The notes under the pieces are model-generated. The model searched no databases. It saw nothing but the letters and a program-made list of their open reading frames with translations, and was not told the DNA's origin. A DNA stretch of 64,000 bases from Cohnella sp. CFH 77786 (GTDB taxonomy: Bacteria > Bacillota > Bacilli > Paenibacillales > Paenibacillaceae): assembly GCF_019400745.1 (NCBI RefSeq), contig NZ_WJIB01000010.1, positions 186,001 to 250,000 of the forward strand. Reading direction: 5' to 3'. Shown piece after piece: positions 17,301 to 26,101 of this stretch; the first letter of the stretch is position 1; each line of letters opens with the position of its first letter. A program made the position numbers and the translations under genes.

Positions 17301-18218
17301 ATGAGAGCAGCGGCTTTTGCTTCGTTCGGAGGACCGGAAGTCATGAACGTGATGGAGTTCGAGGATCCGCAAGCAGGTCCGGGCCAAGTCAGGGTCCGCG
17401 TGAAAACAGCCGGCGTCCAGCATTACGATTGCGCCGTGCGCGGCGGCTGGACGCCTGCTTATGGGATTACGGTGAAACTCCCCCAAATCCCGGGCAATGA
17501 ATTCGCGGGAATCGTGGATCAGGTGGGGGAAGGCGTAACCGGCTTCTCCGTCGGCAGCGAAGTGCTTGGTTTCGCCATGCTGAAATGCTACGCGGAATAT
17601 GTGGTGGTAAGTCCGGACCAAATCGTGAGTAAACCCCGGACCATGCCATGGGAAGTCGCCGGCGGGTTGACGGGTAACGGTCAAGGCGCTCACATGGCGC
17701 TGAAGGCAATCGGCGTGGCACCGGGAGAAACCATCCTGATTAACGGTGCGGCGGGTTCGCTTGGCTCGATAGCCGTACAACTCGCGAAAGAATGGGGAGC
17801 GAAGACGGTCATCGGCACCGCCAGCGAATACAACCACGACTATGTCCGTTCACTGAGGGCCATCCCGATTACGTATGAGGAAGGGTTAGCCGAGCGAATA
17901 CGAGCGATCGCGCCGGACGGTGTCGATGCCGCTTTCGATACCGCCGGCGGCGAGGGGCTCCGGGCGGCGGTGGAATTGGTACAAGACCGAAACCGCATTT
18001 GTACCTTCTACGCGCACGACCTGATTGAAGAGCTCGGTCTTCGCTCCGTTCGAGGCGAACGTTCCGCGGCCCGCCTTGCCGAACTGTCGGAGCTTCACGC
18101 AAGAGGTAAACTTCACATCCATATCCGACAGACCTTTCCGTTAGACAAGGCGGATGAGGCGCACCGCGCTATTGAAACCAGACGCGGTCGCGGAAAAATC
18201 GTTCTCGCGATCGATTAA
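17301..18218 (+). CDS. Zinc-independent alcohol dehydrogenase/quinone oxidoreductase family (MDR)
   Basis: 305 residues from the ATG at 17301 after GTGGAGGAG. GroES-like N domain (MRAAAFASFGGPEVMNV, PGNEFAGIVDQVGEGVTGFS), then the NAD(P)-binding INGAAGSLGSIAVQLAKEWG near residue 148, and a C-terminal GRGKIVLAID. The usual structural zinc Cys cluster is missing, as in quinone reductase-type MDRs. It likely reduces a quinone or enone with NADPH. A clean terminator follows at 18276. Confidence 0.88.
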   Translation: MRAAAFASFGGPEVMNVMEFEDPQAGPGQVRVRVKTAGVQHYDCAVRGGWTPAYGITVKLPQIPGNEFAGIVDQVGEGVTGFSVGSEVLGFAMLKCYAEYVVVSPDQIVSKPRTMPWEVAGGLTGNGQGAHMALKAIGVAPGETILINGAAGSLGSIAVQLAKEWGAKTVIGTASEYNHDYVRSLRAIPITYEEGLAERIRAIAPDGVDAAFDTAGGEGLRAAVELVQDRNRICTFYAHDLIEELGLRSVRGERSAARLAELSELHARGKLHIHIRQTFPLDKADEAHRAIETRRGRGKIVLAID

Positions 18219-18275
18219 TGTGGATCGCGGAATTATGTAATGGCCGGTTCGGAGATAGTATCATCGGGGCAATTC

Positions 18276-18299
18276 AACACCCTCACAAGGGTGTTTTTT
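18276..18299 (+). terminator. Rho-independent terminator after the oxidoreductase gene
   Basis: AACACCCT/AGGGTGTT with a 4-base loop and a T tract, about 58 bases downstream of the stop at 18218. Confidence 0.85.
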
Positions 18300-18431
18300 C
18301 TTATTCCGCAAACGGGAGGAATAGCATAACATTTACCACCGGGATTATGGCAATCGTGATTCGCTTCGATAGAAACTTTACTCGTAAGAATGCGTCAATT
18401 AGGTATTCCATTAAGGAAGAGGGATGCATCC

Positions 18432-18839
18432 TTGAACGTTAATGAACCTGCCGGTTTCTGGATTCGATTCGGCGCCATGATCCTTGATTCGATCATCATT
18501 GGGATACCGCTAACCATCATCTCGGTGTTGATCACCGGTTCGAAGGCAGAAGATGAATTTCTCTCGGATACATTGACGTTTTTGTACTCTTTGCTTACGC
18601 CAATCTTCTGGAATGGTTATACGATCGGCAAACGGATTTGCGGCATTCGTATCGTGAGAGTCGACGATGGAGAGCCGCCGAGGCTGGGGACGATGCTGTT
18701 GCGCGTTCTGGTGGCTAGCCTCATCTATGCCGTCACCTTCGGCATCGCCGTCATCGTCAGTGCAATTATGGTCGGAGTCCGAGAGGATAAACGATCGATT
18801 CACGATTTTATTGCCGGTACGGAAGTCGTGAGGGATTAG
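18432..18839 (+). CDS. RDD family membrane protein
   Basis: 135 residues. AGFWIRFGAMILDSIIIGIP is the RDD opening (Arg in the first helix, Asp in the same helix); the second helix carries the Gly-Lys-Arg motif TIGKRICGIRIV; and DKRSIHDFIAGTEVV closes the protein. Three hydrophobic segments. The TTG at 18432 follows GGAAGAGGG by eight bases; the frame upstream of it is not family-like. RDD proteins are membrane proteins of mostly unknown, possibly transport-related, role. Confidence 0.82.
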   Translation: MNVNEPAGFWIRFGAMILDSIIIGIPLTIISVLITGSKAEDEFLSDTLTFLYSLLTPIFWNGYTIGKRICGIRIVRVDDGEPPRLGTMLLRVLVASLIYAVTFGIAVIVSAIMVGVREDKRSIHDFIAGTEVVRD

Positions 18840-18945
18840 CCCAGGCTGAACAGTGTCAGGAAAGAATCGGGGGTGAGCAGTTGCTGATGAGCTGCGGCAT
18901 TGATCCGGCGATTCTCATCTTCAAGGGTAAACGGGCGACAAAATT

Positions 18946-18971
18946 GGAGCTGACTCTATTGAATCAGCTCC
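18946..18971. terminator. Bidirectional hairpin terminator between the RDD gene and the defence island
   Basis: GGAGCTGA / TCAGCTCC arms around a 10-base loop. Followed by ATTGTTTT on plus and by AATTTTG on minus. It sits between the convergent RDD gene and the helicase gene and marks the 3' edge of the island. Confidence 0.7.
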
Positions 18972-18985
18972 ATTGTTTTCCTCCT

Positions 18986-21900
18986 TCACTTTTCTGCCTT
19001 AGGAACTACTACTCGATTTTCCAAATCATTTCTTATCTTGCTGATCATATTAGGCACTTTGGATCCGCGATAAACCAAGGAGGTCTCGAAACGACACCAT
19101 TGACTTGTCGGTGTTCTTACCGCAGATAACCAATTAAAGGATCCTTCAACCAACACTTTTGAATCAACCCATAGAGCTTTACTATGTACTCTCCTGGTAA
19201 GAAGAAGGCGAACCCCCAGTCTAACAAGTAATTCCTTTGCTTTGAGGTAATTCAATTTAAGACTTTTTCTAAAATAGTTTAGCGCTTCGTCGGTGTATAC
19301 CGTGACTACTACCCCTCTGCTGACCGCTTCAGTAAATAAATTCTCTAATTGATCCGCTTCAATGGCTACTGATGACAAAAAGGGAGAAATGATATTTATT
19401 TCTTTATTCGCGGATTGAATACAGTCTCTAAGCATCTGTCTATGATGTTCCAATTCATGAAGATGTTCAACGGGTTCACCATAACGGGTTTTAAAATAAG
19501 ACCCCAATTCAATATTTCGAATTTCATTGTCTTCCGAGGCAAAAAGGTACTTGGCTAGCAAACCGGATGGAGAAGAGGATTCGGGTGAGAATATGCCCAT
19601 GTCGCCAAACACGAGAAAGCTATCCCTTGCCCTGGAAACCGCAACATTGAGCATAGAGATCCCCTTGTCAAAAAAGTATTCACCCGCCTGGTTACTGTCA
19701 TAGACCGGGGAGAAAATAACAATTGGTCTTTCATCTCCTTGCAGTGTATGGACAGTCCCTGCTTTAATCCCCTTTAATCCGGCACTCCGCAATTTTTGAA
19801 GAAGAAGTCTTTTTTGCGGCGCAAACGGAGTAATAACTGCAACAATGTCCTCGATTCGAGTTAATCCATCCTTGACATAAGCTTCTAGCAGTTTATCTTT
19901 GTTGCGATCGATCCAACTAACAATCACTTCTGCTTCGAACTTATTTTCAAGACTTCCCCCTCGTTTCTCAGAATAACCTGGAACATGTGCATACCCCATG
20001 TGTGGCAGAAAAAAGTCCGAGAGCGGCTTGCGTTTGGGTTCAAGTTTTCCATGATATGCTAACTCGTTACAATAGCTAATGATCTGTGGTACGCATCTTC
20101 GGTGTTCAGTTAACCACAGGCCCCCATCTGACTCTGACAAAGTGAACTGAGTTTGTCTTCTAGCAATATCCATAACAGATCCGGAGGAGGCAAGAATTCC
20201 CGTGTTTGAAAGTGAATCATATGGATTAATCTCTGTGAGGATACGATTACGTTTTAAATTTCCAATGTCGACCGCTACCGGAACTTTCCAAACAGGGGGA
20301 ATTTGTTTAGTATCTCCTACGATAACGGACCTCTTAGCCAATGCGAAGGAAGCCCCCGCTGCTTCGGGCACCACTTGACCGGCTTCATCGATAATAAGCA
20401 AATCAATATACTCATACAGAGGAAAGGTCCTTCCTTCCCACGCACTAAAAAAGGAGGGCAGCATGTACAAGGTTGTCACGAAACAAGGCGTCAGTTTAGC
20501 CAGTCTCCTCCAAAGTAAAGTCTGACCCTGCCTTCCATTATTTCGTTTATATGCAGGATTTGACAGCATCCCCTCAGTTTCTAGCAACCATCTGCCTTCC
20601 CAATAGTGAACGGCTAGCTTGAATGTCTCATACCGATAAGTTCGATCGAGGTATTCTAGATATGTCTCGCCATCTCTTAGGGGTAATGTCTTCTCCAGAT
20701 CATCCCACTTCTTTTTGGCTCCAATAAACTCCGCCAGTTTACACTTGGCTTCCGTTAGATATCCATCTGTTTCCCGCTTTTGGTGTTTGATCGAACTGTC
20801 CTGTTCAACGAACCATAAATCGATTTTGTCTTCGTCCTGCAGGTTTGGCAACTGTTTTGTGGAGCAAAAATATTGGCAACGCAGCTGCTTCTTTCTAGAT
20901 GCAATACTTTTGAGTAAAGGAATCCGAAGGAGAAGAGGAATCCACCACTGCTCCTCACTCTGGTATTTTCTCCAATCCTGACGCAGGTTTTCTAAGTCTG
21001 CTAACGTCACACTTAATCGCTGTGATTTCTTTTCAAGTTCCTGAATGACATTGTTGACTCCAGTGGGGTACTCATGATCTAACCTTCTTTCTAATTCCCT
21101 ATAATTAGCATGCAAATTGATAATTTTTTGTAATTGCTGAACTTTTCTCATGAGGTGAGCATGCAGTAATTCCACTGCTTCCCCTACATCTTTCAACTGT
21201 TCTGATGTATAAGCAGCGCATTTCTCAAGATAGTATTGGGAAGCTCGTATTAAATAATCTCGATTTTCAAATCGATCGAAATAACCATTTGCACCTCCTT
21301 TGCCTTTTAATACGGTTAGCCAATTCGCCTTGACTTCCTCATTCTTGAAAGAAGACTTCAAATAAGCCCCGTAACTGTCAAGATCCGGAATCCATCTTCC
21401 TGACAGCGGATTCTTTTCTTGTCCCAACTCATTAATTTTCCCAAAACTCTCGATGACATTCGTCACGGCATTGTTATTGGTGGAAGAGACAACAATAACC
21501 GGCGGGTCCAAATTTTCCATTGCTCGTTCAATAAGCACAGTAGCGACCATACTTTGTAGAAGAGTTGTTTTCCCCGTACCTGGAGGTCCATTGACAGCAA
21601 GCAAATCACCATTACGTAATAGTATGGTATGATGCATAGCCTGACGTTGGGACGGGGAGAGGGAGAATTGATCGCTCATCTGTCCAAAGTGTCGAGTTGA
21701 TAACTGATCAGTCTCATATTCTCCTTTGGGGAGATGAGCGTGATGGTTATCCAATGTAGCAAATCGTTGAAGCAGAGGTGATATTGTCCCGTCTCTTTCT
21801 ATATATCCGTATAGATCCTGTATCGATTTGGAGGTCCCTACGATAAGATCACTAAGAAGTAGGTAACAATCGTCGGTTAATTCGTACTGTTCATGTGTGA

Positions 21901-22408
21901 AGTTCCTAGGCAACATTCCTGTAACCGAGTGAAATAGCTCATTGGCATAGCGCAGATAATTATTCCAATCATCTGTATCGATAGAATGAGTAGACAAATA
22001 TATATCGAATTGATCAATAGACCCGATAGAAAGAACTTCGCCTTCGCACGGCTCTAGATAATCTCTACTCAACCATGGCACTAATCTGGTATGCGGCTTT
22101 AGCTTGCCCGATAAATCCAATAGTGCCGGAATCCATAAGGGGACAATCTCATCGGGTAAATGAGAACTTACTCTGCTGCCATGTGTTCTTTTCAGATTTG
22201 CTACAGCAGGGCACAACAAAACTTCCAAAACAGTTTTCTTTTTGTCATTGACATTAGGGAGCAATTGTTTCAATGAGTGCGGATTTATCCTGCCCTCTTC
22301 GATATCGTTAACACCAACGAGTACTGCTTCCGATTTTCTTTTACCGAAATCAGGATCTAAAATATCCGCGTCAGCTAAACTATTTCTCCAATACTTTAAT
22401 ACATCCAT
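18986..22408 (-). CDS. Upf1-like superfamily 1 helicase with C-terminal PLD-like nuclease domain
   Basis: 1140 residues. Helicase motifs in order: Q motif (LSPSQRQAM, about 250), Walker A GPPGTGKTTL (about 275), a long insertion rich in charged helices (about 400-580), Walker B IDEAGQ (about 668), VGDTKQIPP (about 690), TEHRRC (about 755), GTVHTLQGDE (about 875) and NVAVSRARD (about 910). The last 150 residues have IISPFLSS and HSKALWVDSKVLVEGSFNW, an HxK-type phospholipase-D/nuclease motif. Probably unwinds and cuts nucleic acid in defence. ATG at 22408 chosen; an in-frame TTG at 22417 lies too close to AGAAGGG. Last gene of the McrBC-like operon. Confidence 0.85.
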   Translation of the reverse strand: MDVLKYWRNSLADADILDPDFGKRKSEAVLVGVNDIEEGRINPHSLKQLLPNVNDKKKTVLEVLLCPAVANLKRTHGSRVSSHLPDEIVPLWIPALLDLSGKLKPHTRLVPWLSRDYLEPCEGEVLSIGSIDQFDIYLSTHSIDTDDWNNYLRYANELFHSVTGMLPRNFTHEQYELTDDCYLLLSDLIVGTSKSIQDLYGYIERDGTISPLLQRFATLDNHHAHLPKGEYETDQLSTRHFGQMSDQFSLSPSQRQAMHHTILLRNGDLLAVNGPPGTGKTTLLQSMVATVLIERAMENLDPPVIVVSSTNNNAVTNVIESFGKINELGQEKNPLSGRWIPDLDSYGAYLKSSFKNEEVKANWLTVLKGKGGANGYFDRFENRDYLIRASQYYLEKCAAYTSEQLKDVGEAVELLHAHLMRKVQQLQKIINLHANYRELERRLDHEYPTGVNNVIQELEKKSQRLSVTLADLENLRQDWRKYQSEEQWWIPLLLRIPLLKSIASRKKQLRCQYFCSTKQLPNLQDEDKIDLWFVEQDSSIKHQKRETDGYLTEAKCKLAEFIGAKKKWDDLEKTLPLRDGETYLEYLDRTYRYETFKLAVHYWEGRWLLETEGMLSNPAYKRNNGRQGQTLLWRRLAKLTPCFVTTLYMLPSFFSAWEGRTFPLYEYIDLLIIDEAGQVVPEAAGASFALAKRSVIVGDTKQIPPVWKVPVAVDIGNLKRNRILTEINPYDSLSNTGILASSGSVMDIARRQTQFTLSESDGGLWLTEHRRCVPQIISYCNELAYHGKLEPKRKPLSDFFLPHMGYAHVPGYSEKRGGSLENKFEAEVIVSWIDRNKDKLLEAYVKDGLTRIEDIVAVITPFAPQKRLLLQKLRSAGLKGIKAGTVHTLQGDERPIVIFSPVYDSNQAGEYFFDKGISMLNVAVSRARDSFLVFGDMGIFSPESSSPSGLLAKYLFASEDNEIRNIELGSYFKTRYGEPVEHLHELEHHRQMLRDCIQSANKEINIISPFLSSVAIEADQLENLFTEAVSRGVVVTVYTDEALNYFRKSLKLNYLKAKELLVRLGVRLLLTRRVHSKALWVDSKVLVEGSFNWLSAVRTPTSQWCRFETSLVYRGSKVPNMISKIRNDLENRVVVPKAEK

Positions 22409-22467
22409 ATAATTCAATACCCTTCTCTAAATAATCTGCATCAAAGGGAAGATTGGAGTTACGGTCT

Positions 22468-23055
22468 TTATCGTCTGCCTTGACCTTGCTTCCAAATCAT
22501 ATATTGCAGCATATCGGAATCGAAAAAGTGTCTTGAGCCTTCCTTTTCATCCGAGAATTGATCAATTCGCTCTAAAATAAACCTCTCTACATGACCTAGC
22601 GTGATACAGATAAAACCAGGCAAATCTTCCTCTCGTTCTGAGATAAATAATTTACCTACCTCATGGAAATCTCCACGAGCAACCTTATTACTTTTAAGAG
22701 TCTGGGCATGAATCCTCAATTTTTCGCCTGCGAAAAACCCGATCCGCTTCAACGCGTATAGAATTCGATCTTCCTGATCTAAAGGTATCCTTGGGTGCCT
22801 CTGCATCCCGGATTTTACCTCGCAGATGATTCCGATGTTTTTGGCTAAATTCAAATTATCCGAATTGAATAATGCTTTATCTACGTGCCCCCTGCCGACT
22901 TCCTCCCTTACGAACTTCGGCCTCACCCCGAGCAAATCGGCATCCGCGTTTTGATTACTCGTGAGGTCCTGTCTATGTAGTACAAAATTGGTCAAAGGGA
23001 AGAAACCATTGAATCTGAGATACCAGTAGACCAGCTCTTCTGCGTAGTTCTTCAT
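22468..23055 (-). CDS. PD-(D/E)xK nuclease-like protein of the defence operon
   Basis: 195 residues. NQNADADLLGVRPKFVRE near residues 34-50 followed by IGIICEVKSGM near 75 gives the D...ExK core of a PD-(D/E)xK nuclease fold. The N terminus is aromatic and helical (ELVYWYLRFNGFFPLTNF), a layout common in restriction-like hypothetical proteins. It lies 20 bases after the Mrr-like gene and 59 bases before the helicase. The role is inferred from fold and context; no family name is known to me. Confidence 0.65.
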   Translation of the reverse strand: MKNYAEELVYWYLRFNGFFPLTNFVLHRQDLTSNQNADADLLGVRPKFVREEVGRGHVDKALFNSDNLNLAKNIGIICEVKSGMQRHPRIPLDQEDRILYALKRIGFFAGEKLRIHAQTLKSNKVARGDFHEVGKLFISEREEDLPGFICITLGHVERFILERIDQFSDEKEGSRHFFDSDMLQYMIWKQGQGRR

Positions 23056-23075
23056 TTCTTATCCCTCCGGAGGAG

Positions 23076-23666
23076 TCATCCATTCTTCCTCTGCTTACCC
23101 GGATTCCACTTGCCCCATCTTCTTAATTTGTCCTCAGTGAGTCCTCCGTGCCAATAATCCACGCGATATTGCTCGGCTTCCTTCTTTGCGGGGGCAGTCA
23201 AATCCGAGGTTGTGATCAATAATGCCAGGATGCAATCATGATTTCTCTTGGCCGTGCCAAGTTCCCTTACCGTCTGGACAGGAACTAAATTATGATTCGC
23301 ATAGCATTTCGCTTGAACGGCCGTTTTCTCGCCACGTCGATCAATGATCACGAGATCAACCCCACCGTCGTTGCCACCGACACCAACTTCGCGGACCTCA
23401 TAACCCTGATCACGAAAATATAGCGCAAGAAGACGCTCAAACTCTGGGCCATTCAAGTCACTAAACGAACTGGTTAATATCACCTCATCGGGCCGGCAGA
23501 TTTTCGATCTACGATTATCCGTCCCTTTATTAACTGTCTTAGCGTTGTTTTTCTTCCGACTCGAACTCCGTTTCTTCCTCTTTTTCTTGGCGGGTTGCAG
23601 TATACCCGACAGTATACCTAATGCAATTGGTATAAGAATTAACCACCAGAATGTTTGCATCTCCAT
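23076..23666 (-). CDS. Membrane-tethered Mrr-type restriction endonuclease
   Basis: 196 residues. One transmembrane helix at 6-24 (FWWLILIPIALGILSGIL), a Lys/Arg-rich linker (27-50), then an Mrr_cat domain: LNGPEFERLLALYFRDQGYE, GGNDGGVDLVI and TAVQAKCY give the catalytic D and QxK, and VRELGTAKRNHDCILALLIT completes the fold. Mrr-like enzymes cut DNA. The membrane anchor places the enzyme at the inner face of the membrane. Its ATG overlaps the stop of the preceding DUF2357 gene by one base (TAATG). Confidence 0.88.
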   Translation of the reverse strand: MEMQTFWWLILIPIALGILSGILQPAKKKRKKRSSSRKKNNAKTVNKGTDNRRSKICRPDEVILTSSFSDLNGPEFERLLALYFRDQGYEVREVGVGGNDGGVDLVIIDRRGEKTAVQAKCYANHNLVPVQTVRELGTAKRNHDCILALLITTSDLTAPAKKEAEQYRVDYWHGGLTEDKLRRWGKWNPGKQRKNG

Positions 23667-26101
23667 TACTCCCTCATCTCAACATCGTCCGCAACAGCCA
23701 AAGACTCTAAAACTCGTGCGTGATCAACGTTATACGCATCCCATTTCACATTCACCTTGCCCCGGCGCCGCTTTTCTCGCCAATCTCGGAGCTGCTCCTC
23801 CGACTCAAGACGAAGCTCGGCTAACTCTTCCGCTCGGCCAAAAATGTACTCCGAGGTCAGAAGGACACGATGGACCCCGTGTTTTCCCGGTAAAATAGGC
23901 CGATCCCGGATGAGCCATTCCTCAACATCGAACTTCACGTACAACTCAGTTGTTGCCCCACGGCGAGATGGAATTTCACGAATTTGCTCTCGGGGTAGCA
24001 CACTCCACGATTTGATGCGTCCGTATAAGTAGATGCCCGCCCGCTCACGCCCAAAGGTGGCAATCGATTGATAGATGGCCACGTATTCGAGCTTTGCCAA
24101 TTCTCCATGATCAGCAAATTGCTTCAAAGGAACATGATAGAACCGATGCTCCTGCAAATCACGCAGCTGATCTTTATGGCTTAGTGCACCTACGAGTACG
24201 TTTTTCCCGGCAAGCTTGTCCGCATAATACTCCTTCGTTCCCCGCTGTTGCGTTGCGCGTTCATATGCTTTTTCAGGACTGTCCATGATCAATTCGTCCA
24301 GGAATTGTTCGACCAATGACGTGGCACTCGGCAAGAATGGAAATGCCCCTACATTGACGAGCTCGATGCTTCGATAAAAAGGATGCTGCCGGTACTCTTC
24401 TTCGTTCGGAAACGGAAACAAAACGTAAGCTCCGAACATCGTCCGCTCGTACTCCCTGCGTTCCTCGCCTTCGCTTGATTCGTACACGATGGCGTCCCGG
24501 TACCGATGCATCGTGTTGATATCCTCTTCCTGAGGTCCCGGCGTCAAATAGTTCCGCCGATACGAGGTCCCCTCGTAAGCTGGGTTAATGCGATACTTGG
24601 CATCAAACACGTACTTGTATTCGATAGCCGAGTGTTGTTTTCTCAAGGTCAGTACATTGTCGGGACGCTGGGATACCGTCTGGCTTCTATCCCCCGAGGG
24701 AAGAGAGTTGTAATACAGCGTGAACTGTTCCCCGTTTTTCGGATTCCGATACACCATCCGCGCGTCTTTCGTTCGATCCAGGGTAACGAACAGCCCGCCG
24801 CGATTGAGTTTGATCACGTTCTGGGACACCAACTCGTATTTCCGGCTAAGCAAATCGTGGATCTTCAGGAAGCACCAATACTCATATAGCTGCGCCAAGT
24901 CCTTCATGGACAATCGGAACAGTTCATTCTGTATGGATAAGCCCTTCATGAGCAGCAGGTAGTTCCGGTATACCTCGCGGTAGCCCGGAGCCATTTGCAA
25001 CACAAGCGATATCGTGAGCTGTGTCATGTCCCCAACCTGAAGGAAATCCAACTTCAACAATCGCTGCAAATCAGATTGCATTCGGTTCAGTTTGGCCTGT
25101 AGGACTGGATCTGTTACCCGTTCTCTCTGTGCTAGAAGCTGCTTTAGCATTTTGAGTCGTTGCTGAACTCGAAGAAGTACCCATCGGACAAAACGGTTTT
25201 CCAAAGTATCATAATCCATATGCCGTCTAGTCTCTAATACACATGTCGGCGTGTATGACTTACCCTGGATATGTAACTGCCCATTGGCTTCTTTCAGCGC
25301 CAATAAATGCGGCCTCTTTGCGAGAAAGGAAACGTTCGCTCGTCCCGTTTTCTTCACGCGGGCAGAATCGACCAGTCGATTTTCCATACGGAGCCGATGG
25401 TTAGGCGTACTTTGAATGAGCTCCACCTGATGGACCAGCTGTTGGAACACCTGCTGAAGGATCACGAAGAACTCCGATAAACTTTGATTTCGTGATTCTT
25501 TTAACCCCATTAGGTTGTACGTCTTTCGCAAGAAATCGAACGAAAGATTGTAGATCTGCTCGTTCACGTCTCGCAGAATCGCTTCGTAATCTTTCTTGTA
25601 GTCCATTTTCGAGGGGAAGATCTCGAGCTGCAGTCGGAATACTGGTTCCCCGTGCAATCGTAGCTCTAGTTCGGTAAATCCAACCTCATTTTGGAAATTC
25701 AGCAGCCCCGATAACAGACGTTTCCCTTTCGGAAGAATCGCTTCACGTAGTGAAAGGTTTTCATGGAAAAAGGTTAACGGGATGTCCGGTTCCAGTTCCA
25801 CCACGAGCTCGTAAGTCTGCGTCTCGTAAAATAAAGGCGGACTGGGTTGTTCCAGATCCCAGGGGGCCAACTGTTTCTCAGCCGGCGAGAAGCGTTCTAC
25901 GGAGAGAATTTTCAGTTCTGAGTGCAGGGATTGCGGCTCAAATCTGGCATTCACCCATGAAGAATCCTCCTCCCGATGAAGCTGCAAAGTCTCCACTGTT
26001 GGGTGGAATGGCTTCCCCTGAATATATAGTTGAAACCAGTTCGTCTCGATTCGAAGCAGCTCTACCGCGCGGTTAAGTGAGCCAGTAAGAGGTAAAGCCA
26101 T
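23666..26101 (-). CDS. DUF2357/PD-(D/E)xK nuclease, McrC-like partner
   Basis: 811 residues. The N-terminal 400 or so match the DUF2357-type region (beta-rich start, then long helices such as NRMQSDLQRLLKLDFLQ). The nuclease core lies at about 475-505: RPDNVLTL, then VFDAKYRINP, a PD...DxK variant of the PDDEXK_7 (DUF524) type. DUF2357 proteins occur beside McrB-like motors and are considered the McrC-equivalent nuclease. The start overlaps the McrB-like gene by 29 bases, so translation is coupled. Probably the effector of the AAA+ protein. Confidence 0.82.
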   Translation of the reverse strand: MALPLTGSLNRAVELLRIETNWFQLYIQGKPFHPTVETLQLHREEDSSWVNARFEPQSLHSELKILSVERFSPAEKQLAPWDLEQPSPPLFYETQTYELVVELEPDIPLTFFHENLSLREAILPKGKRLLSGLLNFQNEVGFTELELRLHGEPVFRLQLEIFPSKMDYKKDYEAILRDVNEQIYNLSFDFLRKTYNLMGLKESRNQSLSEFFVILQQVFQQLVHQVELIQSTPNHRLRMENRLVDSARVKKTGRANVSFLAKRPHLLALKEANGQLHIQGKSYTPTCVLETRRHMDYDTLENRFVRWVLLRVQQRLKMLKQLLAQRERVTDPVLQAKLNRMQSDLQRLLKLDFLQVGDMTQLTISLVLQMAPGYREVYRNYLLLMKGLSIQNELFRLSMKDLAQLYEYWCFLKIHDLLSRKYELVSQNVIKLNRGGLFVTLDRTKDARMVYRNPKNGEQFTLYYNSLPSGDRSQTVSQRPDNVLTLRKQHSAIEYKYVFDAKYRINPAYEGTSYRRNYLTPGPQEEDINTMHRYRDAIVYESSEGEERREYERTMFGAYVLFPFPNEEEYRQHPFYRSIELVNVGAFPFLPSATSLVEQFLDELIMDSPEKAYERATQQRGTKEYYADKLAGKNVLVGALSHKDQLRDLQEHRFYHVPLKQFADHGELAKLEYVAIYQSIATFGRERAGIYLYGRIKSWSVLPREQIREIPSRRGATTELYVKFDVEEWLIRDRPILPGKHGVHRVLLTSEYIFGRAEELAELRLESEEQLRDWREKRRRGKVNVKWDAYNVDHARVLESLAVADDVEMRE

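Noticed and set aside
18218-18442. 74-codon plus ORF after the oxidoreductase gene
   Set aside because: It spans the terminator at 18276 and has no ribosome site or protein-like composition.
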